Part shown: positions 25,878 through 35,027 of the stretch, one piece after another
Layout: every line of letters starts with the position of its first letter
How positions within the stretch are numbered: position 1 is the stretch's first letter
Assembly (NCBI GenBank): GCA_964653655.1
Contig: CAZZHG010000005.1
Span: 22,145-86,144, forward strand
Direction of reading: 5' to 3'
DNA: 64,000 bases
DNA from: CAZZHG01 sp964653655
GTDB lineage: Bacteria; Bdellovibrionota; FAC87; UBA2466
The notes under the pieces: generated by a model
Databases searched by the model: none
Told to the model about the DNA's origin: nothing
What the model saw: the letters and a program-made list of their open reading frames with translations, nothing else
Translations under genes and position numbers: made by a program

Positions 25878-25976
25878 TCTCAGTGGCCGAGCCCGTTGAA
25901 CCCAGGAAATCTTGACCTCCCATGCGTTGATCCGACCTATCTATAGGAGTAGAACTAGGGCGAAGGTGTAACGTTC

Positions 25977-26780
25977 ATGAGCTGGCAGTCTCAGCTGGAA
26001 AACCCTCGCGAAGGCCATCACTTCGTGCAGGTGTACAAGACCCAATCGGAGCTTCTCGCTCCACTGCTGCACTATATCGGCACCGGATTAAAACGCGGCG
26101 AAGGCGTGATCTTAGTCGTAGCCAAGCCTCACCGCGAAGCCCTCTCGATGGCGCTTTCGGGAATGAACTTCGACCTGGAATCGCTCGCGGCGTCGGGACA
26201 ACTATCCTTCTTCGATTCCGACGAGATGCTCTCCAAGATTTTTGAAAAGGGCGAGATCAGCCGCGACCGGTTTTTCCTGACGCTGGATCCGATCCTGGAG
26301 CAGGTCCGCTCGAAGTTCAAAGAAGTACGCGCGTTCGGAGAGATGGTCGACATGCTCTGGAGGGCGGGCAAGCTTTCCGCGGCGATGAAGCTCGAGTCCC
26401 TCTGGGACGAGCTGATGACGAAGCATTCCTTCTCCCTGCTGTGCGCCTACCAGATGGACAACTTCGCTACGGGCGAAGAGGGCACTTCGATGAAACAAGT
26501 CAGCCGTGCCCATACCCATTTCATTCCGGCAACCGACTACGAGCGGCTCGAGAAATCGGTCGCCACCGCCATCGATGGCGTGCTCGGCGGAAATCAAGCA
26601 AACATGCTTCGCTCAATCGTAGCCGCGCAGAAAGACCGCGAGGCCGCGACCGAGATGCCCCTGTCCCAATGCCTGCTCATGTGGCTGAAGGAGAACATGC
26701 CGGTTATCGCCGACAAAGTCCTGCTTCGTGCCAAAGCCCAATACGAGAGCGACTCCGCTACTCCCGGTTATTACGCCTGA
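25977..26780 (+). CDS. MEDS (DcmR-type sensory) domain protein
   Basis: The product has 267 residues with a ribosome site AAGGTG. Residues 10-180 match the MEDS domain: HHFVQVYKTQSELLAPLLHYI, LKRGEGVILVVAKPH, RAFGEMVDMLWRAGK and HSFSLLCAYQM. In DcmR and related proteins this RecA-like domain senses a ligand or hydrocarbon-type signal and is often tied to a histidine kinase. Here there is no kinase domain; the last 80 residues are helical. A soluble sensor acting on a partner elsewhere is likely. Confidence 0.8.
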   Translation: MSWQSQLENPREGHHFVQVYKTQSELLAPLLHYIGTGLKRGEGVILVVAKPHREALSMALSGMNFDLESLAASGQLSFFDSDEMLSKIFEKGEISRDRFFLTLDPILEQVRSKFKEVRAFGEMVDMLWRAGKLSAAMKLESLWDELMTKHSFSLLCAYQMDNFATGEEGTSMKQVSRAHTHFIPATDYERLEKSVATAIDGVLGGNQANMLRSIVAAQKDREAATEMPLSQCLLMWLKENMPVIADKVLLRAKAQYESDSATPGYYA

Positions 26781-26802
26781 TAAGGAAAGTTCTCCGAATC
26801 GA

Positions 26803-26852
26803 GGGCCCCTCGGCCCGGGTCCGCCAAAGGGCCAATCCGAGTTGAGGGGCCC
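26803..26852. terminator. 9-bp palindromic stem between convergent genes
   Basis: Arms GGGCCCCTC (26803-26811) and GAGGGGCCC (26844-26852) pair perfectly; TCGA flanks extend the pairing with one bulge. It lies between the MEDS gene and the convergent small gene at 26868-27008, but there is no T run. Confidence 0.4.
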
Positions 26853-26867
26853 GTCGATTGGTCGGTA

Positions 26868-27008
26868 CTACTCGGCACCAACGGAAGAGTCCTCTTTCTC
26901 AGGCATTTCGGGTCTCGCCGGAGGTTTTTGGAAGCTGGAATCTTTCTTAGAGAGATCCTTTTCTTCCGTGGATTTTTCTTTTCCCAGTTTTTCGTTTTCC
27001 ATGCCCAT
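26868..27008 (-). CDS. 46-residue Lys/Glu-rich small protein
   Basis: Reading the minus strand from the ATG at 27006-27008 gives 46 codons ending in TAG at 26868-26870. A good AAAGGAG site lies 7 bases upstream. The product begins MGMENEKLGKEKSTEEKDLS and is almost wholly charged or Ser/Pro (KKDSSFQKPPARPEMPEKED), so it is probably disordered. No family is recognised. It is divergent from the YHS gene, with 120 bases between starts. Confidence 0.55.
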   Translation of the reverse strand: MGMENEKLGKEKSTEEKDLSKKDSSFQKPPARPEMPEKEDSSVGAE

Positions 27009-27128
27009 GGTTGTGCTCCTTTGTTGAGCTAGTGGTTTGCAATTTTGATTCCGACCTCGCCGATCTCAGGCGCGAATCTTTCGCCTGGCATTCCGATTGC
27101 ACAACTCAACGCAGTACAAGGAGGCCAC

Positions 27129-27290
27129 ATGTTACACACGGTAAAAGATCCGGTCTGCGGCATGGAAATCAAAGGAAAGGACGTTCAGAACCGAAGTCAG
27201 CACGGGGACACGACGTACTATTTTTGCAGCGACATGTGCAAAGACCAGTTCGACAAAAACCCCGAGCGGTTTGCGAAAAAAGCGGCCTGA
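27129..27290 (+). CDS. YHS-domain protein
   Basis: The product has 53 residues, with a perfect AAGGAGG site before the ATG at 27129. It is essentially one YHS domain: DPVCGMEI at the start, then TTYYFCSDMCKDQFDKNPERF. The three cysteines (C-G-M, FCSDMC) are the usual metal-binding set. YHS domains occur in heavy-metal transport ATPases and monooxygenases; a lone copy may be a small copper or iron binding protein. It stands alone here. Confidence 0.85.
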   Translation: MLHTVKDPVCGMEIKGKDVQNRSQHGDTTYYFCSDMCKDQFDKNPERFAKKAA

Positions 27291-27316
27291 GAACCTTCGG
27301 CTGCTTCATGCCGCAC

Positions 27317-28957
27317 CTACCTTAGAGTCACGGTGATCGGGCAGCTCTTTCCGTTCGGCAGAAAGCCCAAGCTGAGCGAAGAGTGGCTCGAAGCGGTTCC
27401 ACTCACGTTGAAGCTCTGCACGAGATTGGAGCCCGTCGGAACGGCGGGACCGGCCGTGATGCCGCTCGCGGGAACCGTACGCGTCAGAGCCCAGTTGAGG
27501 GTCGGCGCGCAGCTAAGAGGAGCGCTCAAGGTGAATCCGCGAAGCAGACATGACAACGCAAAGGTCGTCGAGGTTTGCGCACCGAACAGGAACTGGCGCA
27601 CTCCCGAGCACGCCGTGGGTCCCGGAGGAGGCTGGGGCGGATTCGGGGTCGGAGTGGGCGTCGGGTTAGGACTCGGCGTGGGGGTCGGCGTGGCCGCGCC
27701 TTTCACTTCGTAGCGAACTTTGCACGCAGCCGAGCTGACTCCCTGAGCGTTGATGACTTTGCCCGTGTACTCGAAAATTCCGACGGTGGAAGTGTCGGCG
27801 GCGACCGTGTACCGGCCGTTCTGTAGCGCCACTCGAACGCCCATGAACTCGCCGACAGTGGCATGCCCTTCCGTCACCCGAAGCGTGGCCGTCGCTTGCT
27901 GACGGTGCTGTGCGGGATTCGGGTTTACGGTGATCTCACAGGCCGGAGCGGGCGGCGGTGGAGGCGCGGTCACCACCCTCACCATCTTCGAGCTGCACGA
28001 GGCGCTCATCCCGGTCACGGTGTAGACGTTCGCCAGAAGATGTGTGGGAAGAGGACTGAGCGCTTTAACGGAACCCTGATAGGCGCCCCGATACGGATCG
28101 ATTCGGATCACGTCCGGCGCTCCACTAGCCGTGGGTTTGGTCACGGTCGCGTAAGCAATCGGTCCCGTTCCGGAAAGGGTAAAGTTGATGTCTCCGCCCT
28201 GGTTAACGGTGGTCTGCTGAACGGTGATGCTACAGGTGATGGGGTTGCCGCCCGGAAGCGGATCTTCGCAAACTCGCTTGATGGTGGCTTCGACTTCGGC
28301 TTTGTTCCGGCTGATGTCGATGATAGACGCCGCGGGCTGGCCGGCCGAGGTTCCGCTGGTACAAATGACTCCCTGAAGCTTTCCGCCGGCGAACGCGCCC
28401 GCACCCGAATCACCGCCCTTGATTTCCATGTATCGGCCGCCCTGCTGGGTGCTCTTTACGCTGTAGAACGGCCCGCCTCCGGGAGTGTTGATGAAGTCGA
28501 GACTGTCCCGGAAGGACGCGTTCGAAACGTGCGCCCGCCCGTACTCGTTCAATCCGTTACCATTCACGGTGACGCTCGATCCGTTGGGCAACGGGCTACC
28601 GGCAATCTGCGCTACGTCCCCGGCGCCGACGATGTTGCGGTGAATTCTCATCACCACCACGCCGTCCACGGGACCCATGTGGATGACTTCACTCTGCGAG
28701 ATATTTCCGACGATCGAGTTCGGTACCGGGTTCGCGGCTCCCGATGGATCCGTGTACGCCTGTCGCCAGGCGGTTCCGCCCCCGGCGCAATGTCCGACGG
28801 TGAGCACGCAGTTCGCGCGCACGGCGACGGCCGAGCAAATGTCGTTGCCCAGTTTCAGCTGGATTTGATGGGAAGCGGCCGCCTTGTCTCCGGAAAAGGA
28901 AATGGCGACGGCCGAAACGGGAGCGAGAAGCAGCGCGAGGAAGGTGATGGATTTCAA
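27317..28957 (-). CDS. Secreted trypsin-like serine protease with Pro/Thr linker and C-terminal domain
   Basis: The protein has 546 residues and a signal peptide (MKSITFLALLLAPVSAVA). Its S1-type motifs are LTVGHCAGG (His, in VGHC rather than AAHC), PVDGVVVMRI (Asp) and GGDSGAGAF (Ser; GAG replaces the usual GGP). Two Ig-like modules follow at about 240-420. A Thr/Pro linker (TPTPTPSPNPTPTPTP) then leads to a 90-residue C-terminal domain with paired cysteines. The divergent active-site context suggests a changed specificity. It is secreted. Confidence 0.78.
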   Translation of the reverse strand: MKSITFLALLLAPVSAVAISFSGDKAAASHQIQLKLGNDICSAVAVRANCVLTVGHCAGGGTAWRQAYTDPSGAANPVPNSIVGNISQSEVIHMGPVDGVVVMRIHRNIVGAGDVAQIAGSPLPNGSSVTVNGNGLNEYGRAHVSNASFRDSLDFINTPGGGPFYSVKSTQQGGRYMEIKGGDSGAGAFAGGKLQGVICTSGTSAGQPAASIIDISRNKAEVEATIKRVCEDPLPGGNPITCSITVQQTTVNQGGDINFTLSGTGPIAYATVTKPTASGAPDVIRIDPYRGAYQGSVKALSPLPTHLLANVYTVTGMSASCSSKMVRVVTAPPPPPAPACEITVNPNPAQHRQQATATLRVTEGHATVGEFMGVRVALQNGRYTVAADTSTVGIFEYTGKVINAQGVSSAACKVRYEVKGAATPTPTPSPNPTPTPTPNPPQPPPGPTACSGVRQFLFGAQTSTTFALSCLLRGFTLSAPLSCAPTLNWALTRTVPASGITAGPAVPTGSNLVQSFNVSGTASSHSSLSLGFLPNGKSCPITVTLR

Positions 28958-29075
28958 GCAGGCCTCCAGGGGAAGAGGATTTCTTTGACCCTTTCAGTAT
29001 GGGACCGGAAGGCTACCGGACGGTTACAGCGGCGTAAGCGTCACGAAAACAAGGGGAAAAGAGGTAAGATGCCTC

Positions 29076-29783
29076 ATGATCGTGGAAGCCCTTATAAAAG
29101 ACATCCGCCCGACCCAGATGGAAATAGGCACGGCCCACGTCACCTACTCCGTGGGGAAAGTACGGGAGCGAGGCCATCTTTCCCGCGCCCTTCCCGGCGT
29201 GATCGGCCCGGACGGCGACTACTACATTAGCGATGGGCACCACTGGGCGAGTGCCGCTCAAGCGATGGGCTTTAAAAGCCTTCGCATCGAGGTACGCGCC
29301 GATTTTTCGGGTAAGGGCTGGGAGGAGTTCGCGAAATATCTGCACGAGCACGGCGTGGGCTATTTCACCCCGGAAGTTCGCAACCGCTTCGGGCTTACCG
29401 AGCTGTATCGGACGCAGTTACCAAAGAGCCTGAGCGAAATGCGGGACAATCCGGGCCGATCGATAGTCGGAATCGCCTTGGAAGAGCTGCCCCTCGTGGC
29501 GGAAGAAGCACTGAGGGATTACATCGAGTTCTCGCTCGCCGAGGAGTTCGAAGCGAACTTTCGAAAGCAGGGAGTCGACTTCGAAAAGCCCATCACCGAC
29601 GAAGCCATCGAAAAGGCAAAGCGAGTGATTGCCACGGATGAGGATATCTTGGCCTACCTGGGAAAGAATCTGCGACCCGACCTCGATCAGAAGAAAGCGG
29701 CCGAGGCCACCTTCGGGCCCATCAACCGTTATCGATCGGCTCTGGGTCTCGGGCGGATGACCCTCACCGCCACTCCGGAATAG
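29076..29783 (+). CDS. ParB-like nuclease-domain protein
   Basis: The product has 235 residues. It matches the ParB-like nuclease superfamily variant seen as stand-alone proteins: short N-terminal strands (LIKDIRPTQMEIG), then YYISDGHHWASAAQAMGF (the D-G-H-H motif). The C-terminal half is helical. In related proteins this fold binds or cleaves nucleotides or DNA. There is no plasmid or partition context. It overlaps the convergent protease gene by 55 bases. Confidence 0.7.
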   Translation: MIVEALIKDIRPTQMEIGTAHVTYSVGKVRERGHLSRALPGVIGPDGDYYISDGHHWASAAQAMGFKSLRIEVRADFSGKGWEEFAKYLHEHGVGYFTPEVRNRFGLTELYRTQLPKSLSEMRDNPGRSIVGIALEELPLVAEEALRDYIEFSLAEEFEANFRKQGVDFEKPITDEAIEKAKRVIATDEDILAYLGKNLRPDLDQKKAAEATFGPINRYRSALGLGRMTLTATPE

Positions 29784-31756
29784 GGACAATCGTTCTTCGC
29801 GAACAGTTCGCGCCGCTCGCCGTTGGGCGGGTCGACGATGGCCACTTCGGGTGCCGTTCCTTCAAGTCCGCTCTCATTGAGGATGACGGCGTAGTCGCCG
29901 AGAATATGGAGGACTTCTCTAGTATAAGGATCGTTGCCGAACGTCAGATTCGTGCCGGTGCTCAACTCTTGCTTGCCCATCGCACCGAGCTTACTCAGCT
30001 CCTCCCCCGGCAAGGAGGTGCCGCTGGAGGAAACCGTAGCCGAGAGCTTCAAAAAATCCGCAATCTGGGAGTTCAGGGCGGCAAGCACCGGATCGGCGCT
30101 CACTCGCGCCGCGTGGCGATCGCGCAGCGCCTTCAGAAATTCGGGCGTTACATGGGTGCTTTTTCCCACGTTGACCACAGGCGTGATGTCTTCAAACTGC
30201 AGGGGATTGGGGAGCGAATGCTCGCCGACCTTCGCTTGGTCCCAACCGGAAGAAAAGACCACGTCCGACTCCACTCCGCCGTGCTGGGTGGTTTTGCCCT
30301 TGGGCCTGAAGAAACCCTGAACCGTTAGTTTCGCGACGCCGAGCTTCTCCCCTTCAAGGACGTAAACCTGCTGAACGCTGCCCTTTCCGAACGTTCTGGA
30401 ATCCCCCACGATGATACCGCGGCCGTAATCCTGTACGGCGCCGGCCAAAATTTCGGAAGAGCTGGCGCTTCTCTTGTCGACGAGAACCACGAGGGGACCG
30501 TTGTAAATCTGATTGAGCTGAGAAACGTAGGCATTTCCGATTTTGTCGCCCGCGAAGTCCGTGACCTGGACCGCCGGAACCTTGCCGTGCAGAAGGCCGA
30601 TCAGATGAACCACTTCATCGATGGACCCGCCACCATTGCCTCGCTGGTCGATGATAATCCCGGCGACGCCCTTCCCTGATACGGCAAGCGACTCGATGGC
30701 CTTGTAGACATCCTTCGCCATGGAAACCTTGTGATCCGGATCCGAATAATAGCTAGGGATGTCGATAATCGCGATGGGCAGCGCCTCGCCTTCGATCGGC
30801 AGCTCGGCAATGTGTATCTTCACTCGGTCCTCTCCGAGACTGATGTGCTCGCGGGGCACCTGGATGATGTTGGGGGGCACTCCCTCCTGGGAGGAAACTT
30901 TGAGATAGACCGTCGTGCCGGCCGCTCCTTTCAAGAGCTGACTCGCCTTCTCATAGGGCACTTTATCGAAATCGACGTAGTTCACCCCGTCCTCGGAAGC
31001 GCCGACTATTCGGTGACCTGCCTGCAGGGTTCCTTCCTTTGCGGCGCCGCCTCCGGGCATTACGGACTTGATCTCGATCCCGCCCTTTCCCGGCGCGATG
31101 GTGACCCCGATGCCGTCGAATCCGCTATTGATGGCCATCTTCCAACCCTCATACGTGTCCTCGGACATATAGGAGGAATGCGGATCGAGGGCGATGGCCG
31201 CCGAATCGAGGTAAACCTCGGTAACTTGCCCGGTCGATGCTTTGGTCGTCCACTCCAATCCGCGCTTGAGATCGTCCCTCAAAATCTTGATCGCCTCCGC
31301 ACGGGGCATTCCGCTCTTCACGCGGATCTCGAGATCTTCCCGCACGAATTTCTCGAGCGACGAATTCCCCGTGGGCGCCTCGCCTTTCTCAAGCAGCTCG
31401 ACCACGGGAGGAATCTTTTCCCGCTTTCTTTGTAGAAGCCTATGAAACATGTCCCAGGCGGAGGAAAATTTGCCGGCCTTTATTTCATCGCCGTGACGAG
31501 CTTCGTACTTCAGGAACTCCACCTTGTCCTGTTCGGTCAGATAGATCGAATCGGGGTCGAGCGAAGCTAGATAGTTGGCGTGAATGCGATAGGACACCGT
31601 GGAAAGCGGGACCTCCAGAAAGTGCTCGGACTCGACGGCCTTCGAAAACTCGATGGCGGCTTGCTGATCTTGAGCGGTGGGCGAGCCGAGCTCGGCCCGG
31701 CCGGCCGCGCATGCGACCAGTAGAAGGAGGGCAAACTTTTTCAGCTCCAAACGCAT
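29729..31756 (-). CDS. prc: Tail-specific protease (S41, Prc/Tsp)
   Basis: The protein has 675 residues, the length of Prc. It has an N-terminal signal (KKFALLLLVACAAGRA), an N-terminal helical domain, a PDZ domain near 215-300 (GFDGIGVTIAPGKGGIEIKSV), and an S41 core: IIIDQRGNGGGS, DKRSASSSEILAGA (catalytic Ser) and SRTFGKGSVQQV (catalytic Lys). The long C-terminal helical region matches Tsp proteins. It degrades periplasmic proteins from nonpolar C-termini and often trims cell-wall enzymes or lipoproteins. Confidence 0.9.
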   Translation of the reverse strand: MRLELKKFALLLLVACAAGRAELGSPTAQDQQAAIEFSKAVESEHFLEVPLSTVSYRIHANYLASLDPDSIYLTEQDKVEFLKYEARHGDEIKAGKFSSAWDMFHRLLQRKREKIPPVVELLEKGEAPTGNSSLEKFVREDLEIRVKSGMPRAEAIKILRDDLKRGLEWTTKASTGQVTEVYLDSAAIALDPHSSYMSEDTYEGWKMAINSGFDGIGVTIAPGKGGIEIKSVMPGGGAAKEGTLQAGHRIVGASEDGVNYVDFDKVPYEKASQLLKGAAGTTVYLKVSSQEGVPPNIIQVPREHISLGEDRVKIHIAELPIEGEALPIAIIDIPSYYSDPDHKVSMAKDVYKAIESLAVSGKGVAGIIIDQRGNGGGSIDEVVHLIGLLHGKVPAVQVTDFAGDKIGNAYVSQLNQIYNGPLVVLVDKRSASSSEILAGAVQDYGRGIIVGDSRTFGKGSVQQVYVLEGEKLGVAKLTVQGFFRPKGKTTQHGGVESDVVFSSGWDQAKVGEHSLPNPLQFEDITPVVNVGKSTHVTPEFLKALRDRHAARVSADPVLAALNSQIADFLKLSATVSSSGTSLPGEELSKLGAMGKQELSTGTNLTFGNDPYTREVLHILGDYAVILNESGLEGTAPEVAIVDPPNGERRELFAKNDCPYSGVAVRVIRPRPRADR

Positions 31757-31889
31757 TTAGCCGCACCACCGACCGTCATTTAGGGCACAACCTTAGAAGG
31801 GTACGTGAGCACGAATGGAATACAGAAGCGTTAAAGGAAGCGGCTGGAACGGCCTAATTTCAGTTACTTAATCTTACTCGTTAGGACAA

Positions 31890-32975
31890 TTGACGAGTCC
31901 CCCGCCGCGGTCTTTCCTTAGCGCCTTCATGGGTTTCTGGCTTTCGGCTTTTTTGGTTTCCGGCACTCTGGGGCTTATCCTCGTGGCCGCCCTCTTTACT
32001 CAGACGGAAAATCGTCTGCCGAACCGGCTTTTGGCCGTGGTCGTTCTGCTCGCCCTACTCAACCAAGCGGTCGCCCTCCCGAGCCGCCTGCAGGGAGTGG
32101 ATCCTTTCGAATGGATTCAGCTCGGTTTGGACTATCCGTTCGTGCTCCTTATAGCGCCGCTTCTCTATCTCTATATCGTATGCCTCACCACCCGCGAGTT
32201 CTGTCTGAACCGTTCGCACTTAAAGCATCTGATTCCATTTTTCGTGGGAACGATTTGGACGGTCATTGTGCTGTCGTTGCGGCCCGCCACCTTCGAGTGG
32301 GAGCCCTATGCCCGCCACCTCTATCGGCTTTGCGTCGGCGGTTACTACGTCTACCTCGCCGAGAAGCAGGTAACCGAGTACGAGGCGCGCCTCCAAGAAG
32401 TAACGGCGAGCTCGCTCAAGGTGACTTGGCTAAAGTTGTTGTTACTTGCCGCCTTGGCGGCGTGGATTCTCAATGCCGGTCAGATCATAACTGGTTTTCC
32501 GCTGGCACTGTCTCAAGCCCGAACGCTGCTTGTCACCCTGACTTTGTTCGCGATCGGATTCTTTGCCTTGCGCTATTCGGCGGTCTTTGCCGAGGCACGA
32601 GGGCTTTCCACTCGCTCGACTAAGTTTTCCCCGGAGGACTTGAAGGGAAACGCCAAGCTCCTGACCGCCATTCTCGAAAGCGAGAAACTCTACCTGGATC
32701 CCGAGCTTCGTTTGAGCACTCTGGCCGAGCGCATGAAGCTGCGTCCCGACGAGGTCAGCGAAGTTCTTCGCGATGGCGTCGGAATGACTTTCTTCAACCT
32801 GATAAATCGATACCGGGTCCGCGAGGCGGAGCATCGCCTTCGCGATTCCAGTCTGGCTCACCTGAGCATCCTGGGCATCGCGATGGATTGCGGCTTCAAC
32901 TCGAAGTCTTCCTTCGCTGAGGCCTTCAAGAAGTGGAACGGCAAAACCCCGTCCGAGTACCGTCAGGGCAGGTAG
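31890..32975 (+). CDS. Membrane-bound AraC-family transcription regulator
   Basis: The product has 361 residues from a TTG at 31890 (TAGGACAA just upstream); an ATG at 31929 is an alternative. The N-terminal 240 residues contain about seven membrane segments (LGLILVAALFT, LLAVVVLLALLN, FVLLIAPLLYLYIV, WLKLLLLAALAAWIL, LLVTLTLFAIGFFAL). The C-terminal 100 residues form an AraC/XylS HTH, with LSTLAERMKL for the first helix pair and SILGIAMDCGFNSKSSFAEAFKKWNG for the second. Such proteins sense an external signal and regulate transcription directly. Confidence 0.85.
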   Translation: MTSPPPRSFLSAFMGFWLSAFLVSGTLGLILVAALFTQTENRLPNRLLAVVVLLALLNQAVALPSRLQGVDPFEWIQLGLDYPFVLLIAPLLYLYIVCLTTREFCLNRSHLKHLIPFFVGTIWTVIVLSLRPATFEWEPYARHLYRLCVGGYYVYLAEKQVTEYEARLQEVTASSLKVTWLKLLLLAALAAWILNAGQIITGFPLALSQARTLLVTLTLFAIGFFALRYSAVFAEARGLSTRSTKFSPEDLKGNAKLLTAILESEKLYLDPELRLSTLAERMKLRPDEVSEVLRDGVGMTFFNLINRYRVREAEHRLRDSSLAHLSILGIAMDCGFNSKSSFAEAFKKWNGKTPSEYRQGR

Positions 32976-33349
32976 TTCGCGAGCACTATCTCGATGCTTT
33001 GGACGAACTCGCTCTTTGTCAGCACGACGGTCGCTCCCAGCAAATAGACTTCCTCCGCCGTCATCGGCGATCCATACAGCCCGTTGAATAGGATAAGGAC
33101 GGGCAGATTCACGAGTGATTCGTCTTTGCGGATGGCTTTCAGAAGTTCGACGCCGTTGAGCCCCGGCATGTTCGTATCGGTGACGACGAGGCCAACGTCG
33201 CCTTTCTTGATGAGGGAAAGCGCGGTCTCCGGCTTGGAGCAAAGCGCCAGCCTCGCTTTCGGAATCACCGCGGCGATGTAGTCTAGCCAGGCGGGATCGT
33301 CGTCGACAACCAGAGCCTTGAGCGGTTTTGTGTCGCCCCTCTTCTTCAT
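32963..33349 (-). CDS. Single-domain response regulator
   Basis: The protein has 128 residues from the ATG at 33347-33349 (GGGAGG site). It is a receiver domain only: acidic pocket VVDDD near residue 14, phospho-acceptor Asp in VVTDTNMPGLNG, and Lys in VLTKSEF. The strand-4 switch residue is changed (LILFNG in place of the usual T/S). There is no output domain. It overlaps the convergent AraC gene by 13 bases and heads toward a universal stress protein, suggesting a stress-signalling role. Confidence 0.85.
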   Translation of the reverse strand: MKKRGDTKPLKALVVDDDPAWLDYIAAVIPKARLALCSKPETALSLIKKGDVGLVVTDTNMPGLNGVELLKAIRKDESLVNLPVLILFNGLYGSPMTAEEVYLLGATVVLTKSEFVQSIEIVLANYLP

Positions 33350-33422
33350 GGAACCTCCCGTGGGGAGTTCCAGAATGAAGAAATTCGCTACGAATCTCGT
33401 CCGCCTGAAAAAAGTCGGACGC

Positions 33423-34409
33423 CTAAATCGGTGGGTTGGCTCCGAAGGCAATTCGCGCCAATTGATTCCGGAACGCGTCGGTCACGGAATCCTGCTGAAC
33501 ATGGAGTACCATCACCGGCAACCGGCTCTGACGCATAACCTGCCTCGCGAAACTTCCGAGCATTGCGGCACCAACCGGCCCCCGCTTCGAGGCCATGGCG
33601 ATGATGGTGTCCTTGCCAAGCTCCCCGACCAGCCTGAGCAGGGCGGGAACCGGTCGGCCGAACGTCATGTCCAGCACCAGCCGAATTTCCACGCCTTCCT
33701 TGCGTGCCTGTTCCATCCAGGCCTCCGATTCGATTCGAAGGCTTTCCTCGAGTTGCGAGACTGGATTCTGCGGATCGGTGGGAGATACGTTGCCGATCTC
33801 GGGATAGAGGCGGTTCATTTTGTGAAAGAGAGTGATGGAGGCGTTCGTTTCGGCCGCGAGCTGGACCGCTTTGTCGAAGGCGTCTTTCGACACTTCACTG
33901 AAGTCCGTCGGAAAGCAGATCTTCTTCAGCCCCCTCGGACGGGCCGCTTTCGGATTGACCACCAGAACGGGAATGGGGCTGCGTGAAGCGAGACTTTCGG
34001 CGAAACTCCCCAGTATCATCCGGGCCGGCCCGCGCCTTGCGTGGGAGGTAAGGACGATTCCGTCGGCACCTTCGTGAAGCGCGAAACGAAGAAGCTCATT
34101 CACCCCGTCGTTCACCGACGCGGAAGCCTGGCGGAGGAAACGCGGAGGGAGCACTCCCAGAGTATTTCCCTGAACCAAAAGCTCCCGAAGATTCAGCTCG
34201 GCGGCGGTCGCCAAAGCGTGCCACTCCTCGAGAAATTGCCTGGTGCGTCCGTCGTACTTTCCGAGGGGCAGACAACTGACCGGCTGAATCGTCAGAAAGG
34301 TCTTCGTGTGAAGGCCCTTCAGATGCTCCACCGCCCGCCATTGAGTGACGGGTTGATCGTGAAAGGCATCCACCGCCCAGATCCATTTTTTGGAACTTTT
34401 CGCTTCCAT
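33423..34409 (-). CDS. Universal stress protein, tandem UspA domains
   Basis: The protein has 328 residues. Two Usp domains are present. Each ends in the nucleotide-binding pattern G-x2-x-G-S followed by a strand: SHARRGPARMILGSFAESLA...VLVVNP in the first, and SKRGPVGAAMLGSFARQVM...VMVLH in the second. The second starts at KKICFPTDFSEVS. Such tandem Usps are often induced by starvation or low oxygen. It lies in a minus-strand group of stress-type genes. Confidence 0.87.
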   Translation of the reverse strand: MEAKSSKKWIWAVDAFHDQPVTQWRAVEHLKGLHTKTFLTIQPVSCLPLGKYDGRTRQFLEEWHALATAAELNLRELLVQGNTLGVLPPRFLRQASASVNDGVNELLRFALHEGADGIVLTSHARRGPARMILGSFAESLASRSPIPVLVVNPKAARPRGLKKICFPTDFSEVSKDAFDKAVQLAAETNASITLFHKMNRLYPEIGNVSPTDPQNPVSQLEESLRIESEAWMEQARKEGVEIRLVLDMTFGRPVPALLRLVGELGKDTIIAMASKRGPVGAAMLGSFARQVMRQSRLPVMVLHVQQDSVTDAFRNQLARIAFGANPPI

Positions 34410-34428
34410 ACTCGTTCGAGCCCCCTCT

Positions 34429-34899
34429 TCATTCCGGTACTTTATGGCCAGCCGAGCCGGCCCACACCGGAGCCCCGGTCAGCTCCCGCAAAATTACTTT
34501 TCGATCTCTCCACCTGATCTCTTGGGCGACGATGGCGGGCTTTCCTTCCCAGCGGATCGTCACGCCCACCACCACCACCGGCTCGCCTTTAGTGAACAGG
34601 AGATCTCTTTCCATGACGAACCACTTCGGTCCGACATGAACTCCCATCTCTCCTTTTTCTCCACGCAGGCGGAGCTGAAGACCAGGCTCCACCGCATTCA
34701 GAGGCATCAGATCTTCCGTGCGAAGGACTTTTCCCTCGAAGGTGGCTCGAGTCCCTTTTTCGTAGAGCTCCTGGTATCGGCCTCCGGTGCCCCAAGCCCC
34801 GCTCGTTTGCTTGGCCGCGGACGGCTCGCTTTCCGCCCGTACGGTCATCAGGACCAACAGGGCGAAAACGGCAACGCCGGGACGCAGGAACTTTTTCAA
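34429..34899 (-). CDS. Secreted protein, possibly OB-fold
   Basis: The protein has 156 residues. The start is a TTG with an AGGAGG site 5 bases upstream. The signal peptide (MKKFLRPGVAVFALLVLMTVRA) leads to a short disordered stretch, then about 100 residues of alternating strands (ATFEGKVLRTED, LQLRLRGEKGEMGVHVGP, PVVVVGVTIRWEG) in the manner of a small OB-fold periplasmic protein. It lies directly upstream of the Usp gene with 19 bases between, so the two are probably in one operon. Confidence 0.6.
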   Translation of the reverse strand: MKKFLRPGVAVFALLVLMTVRAESEPSAAKQTSGAWGTGGRYQELYEKGTRATFEGKVLRTEDLMPLNAVEPGLQLRLRGEKGEMGVHVGPKWFVMERDLLFTKGEPVVVVGVTIRWEGKPAIVAQEIRWRDRKVILRELTGAPVWAGSAGHKVPE

Positions 34900-35027
34900 G
34901 AAGGCCTCCTCTGAATCGGGTCTACGGCAACAGATTGCAAATCCAGAGCCAGCGAAACCACGGCCTTTTTGACCGGAATGGCCCCGAAATGGGACGAATC
35001 ACCATCCGGACGAGACATTTTGTCGCC

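Noticed and set aside
27655..27700. Tandem-repeat array or CRISPR-like pattern
   Set aside because: The GT-rich short repeats encode the Thr/Pro linker of the protease; there are no spacers.
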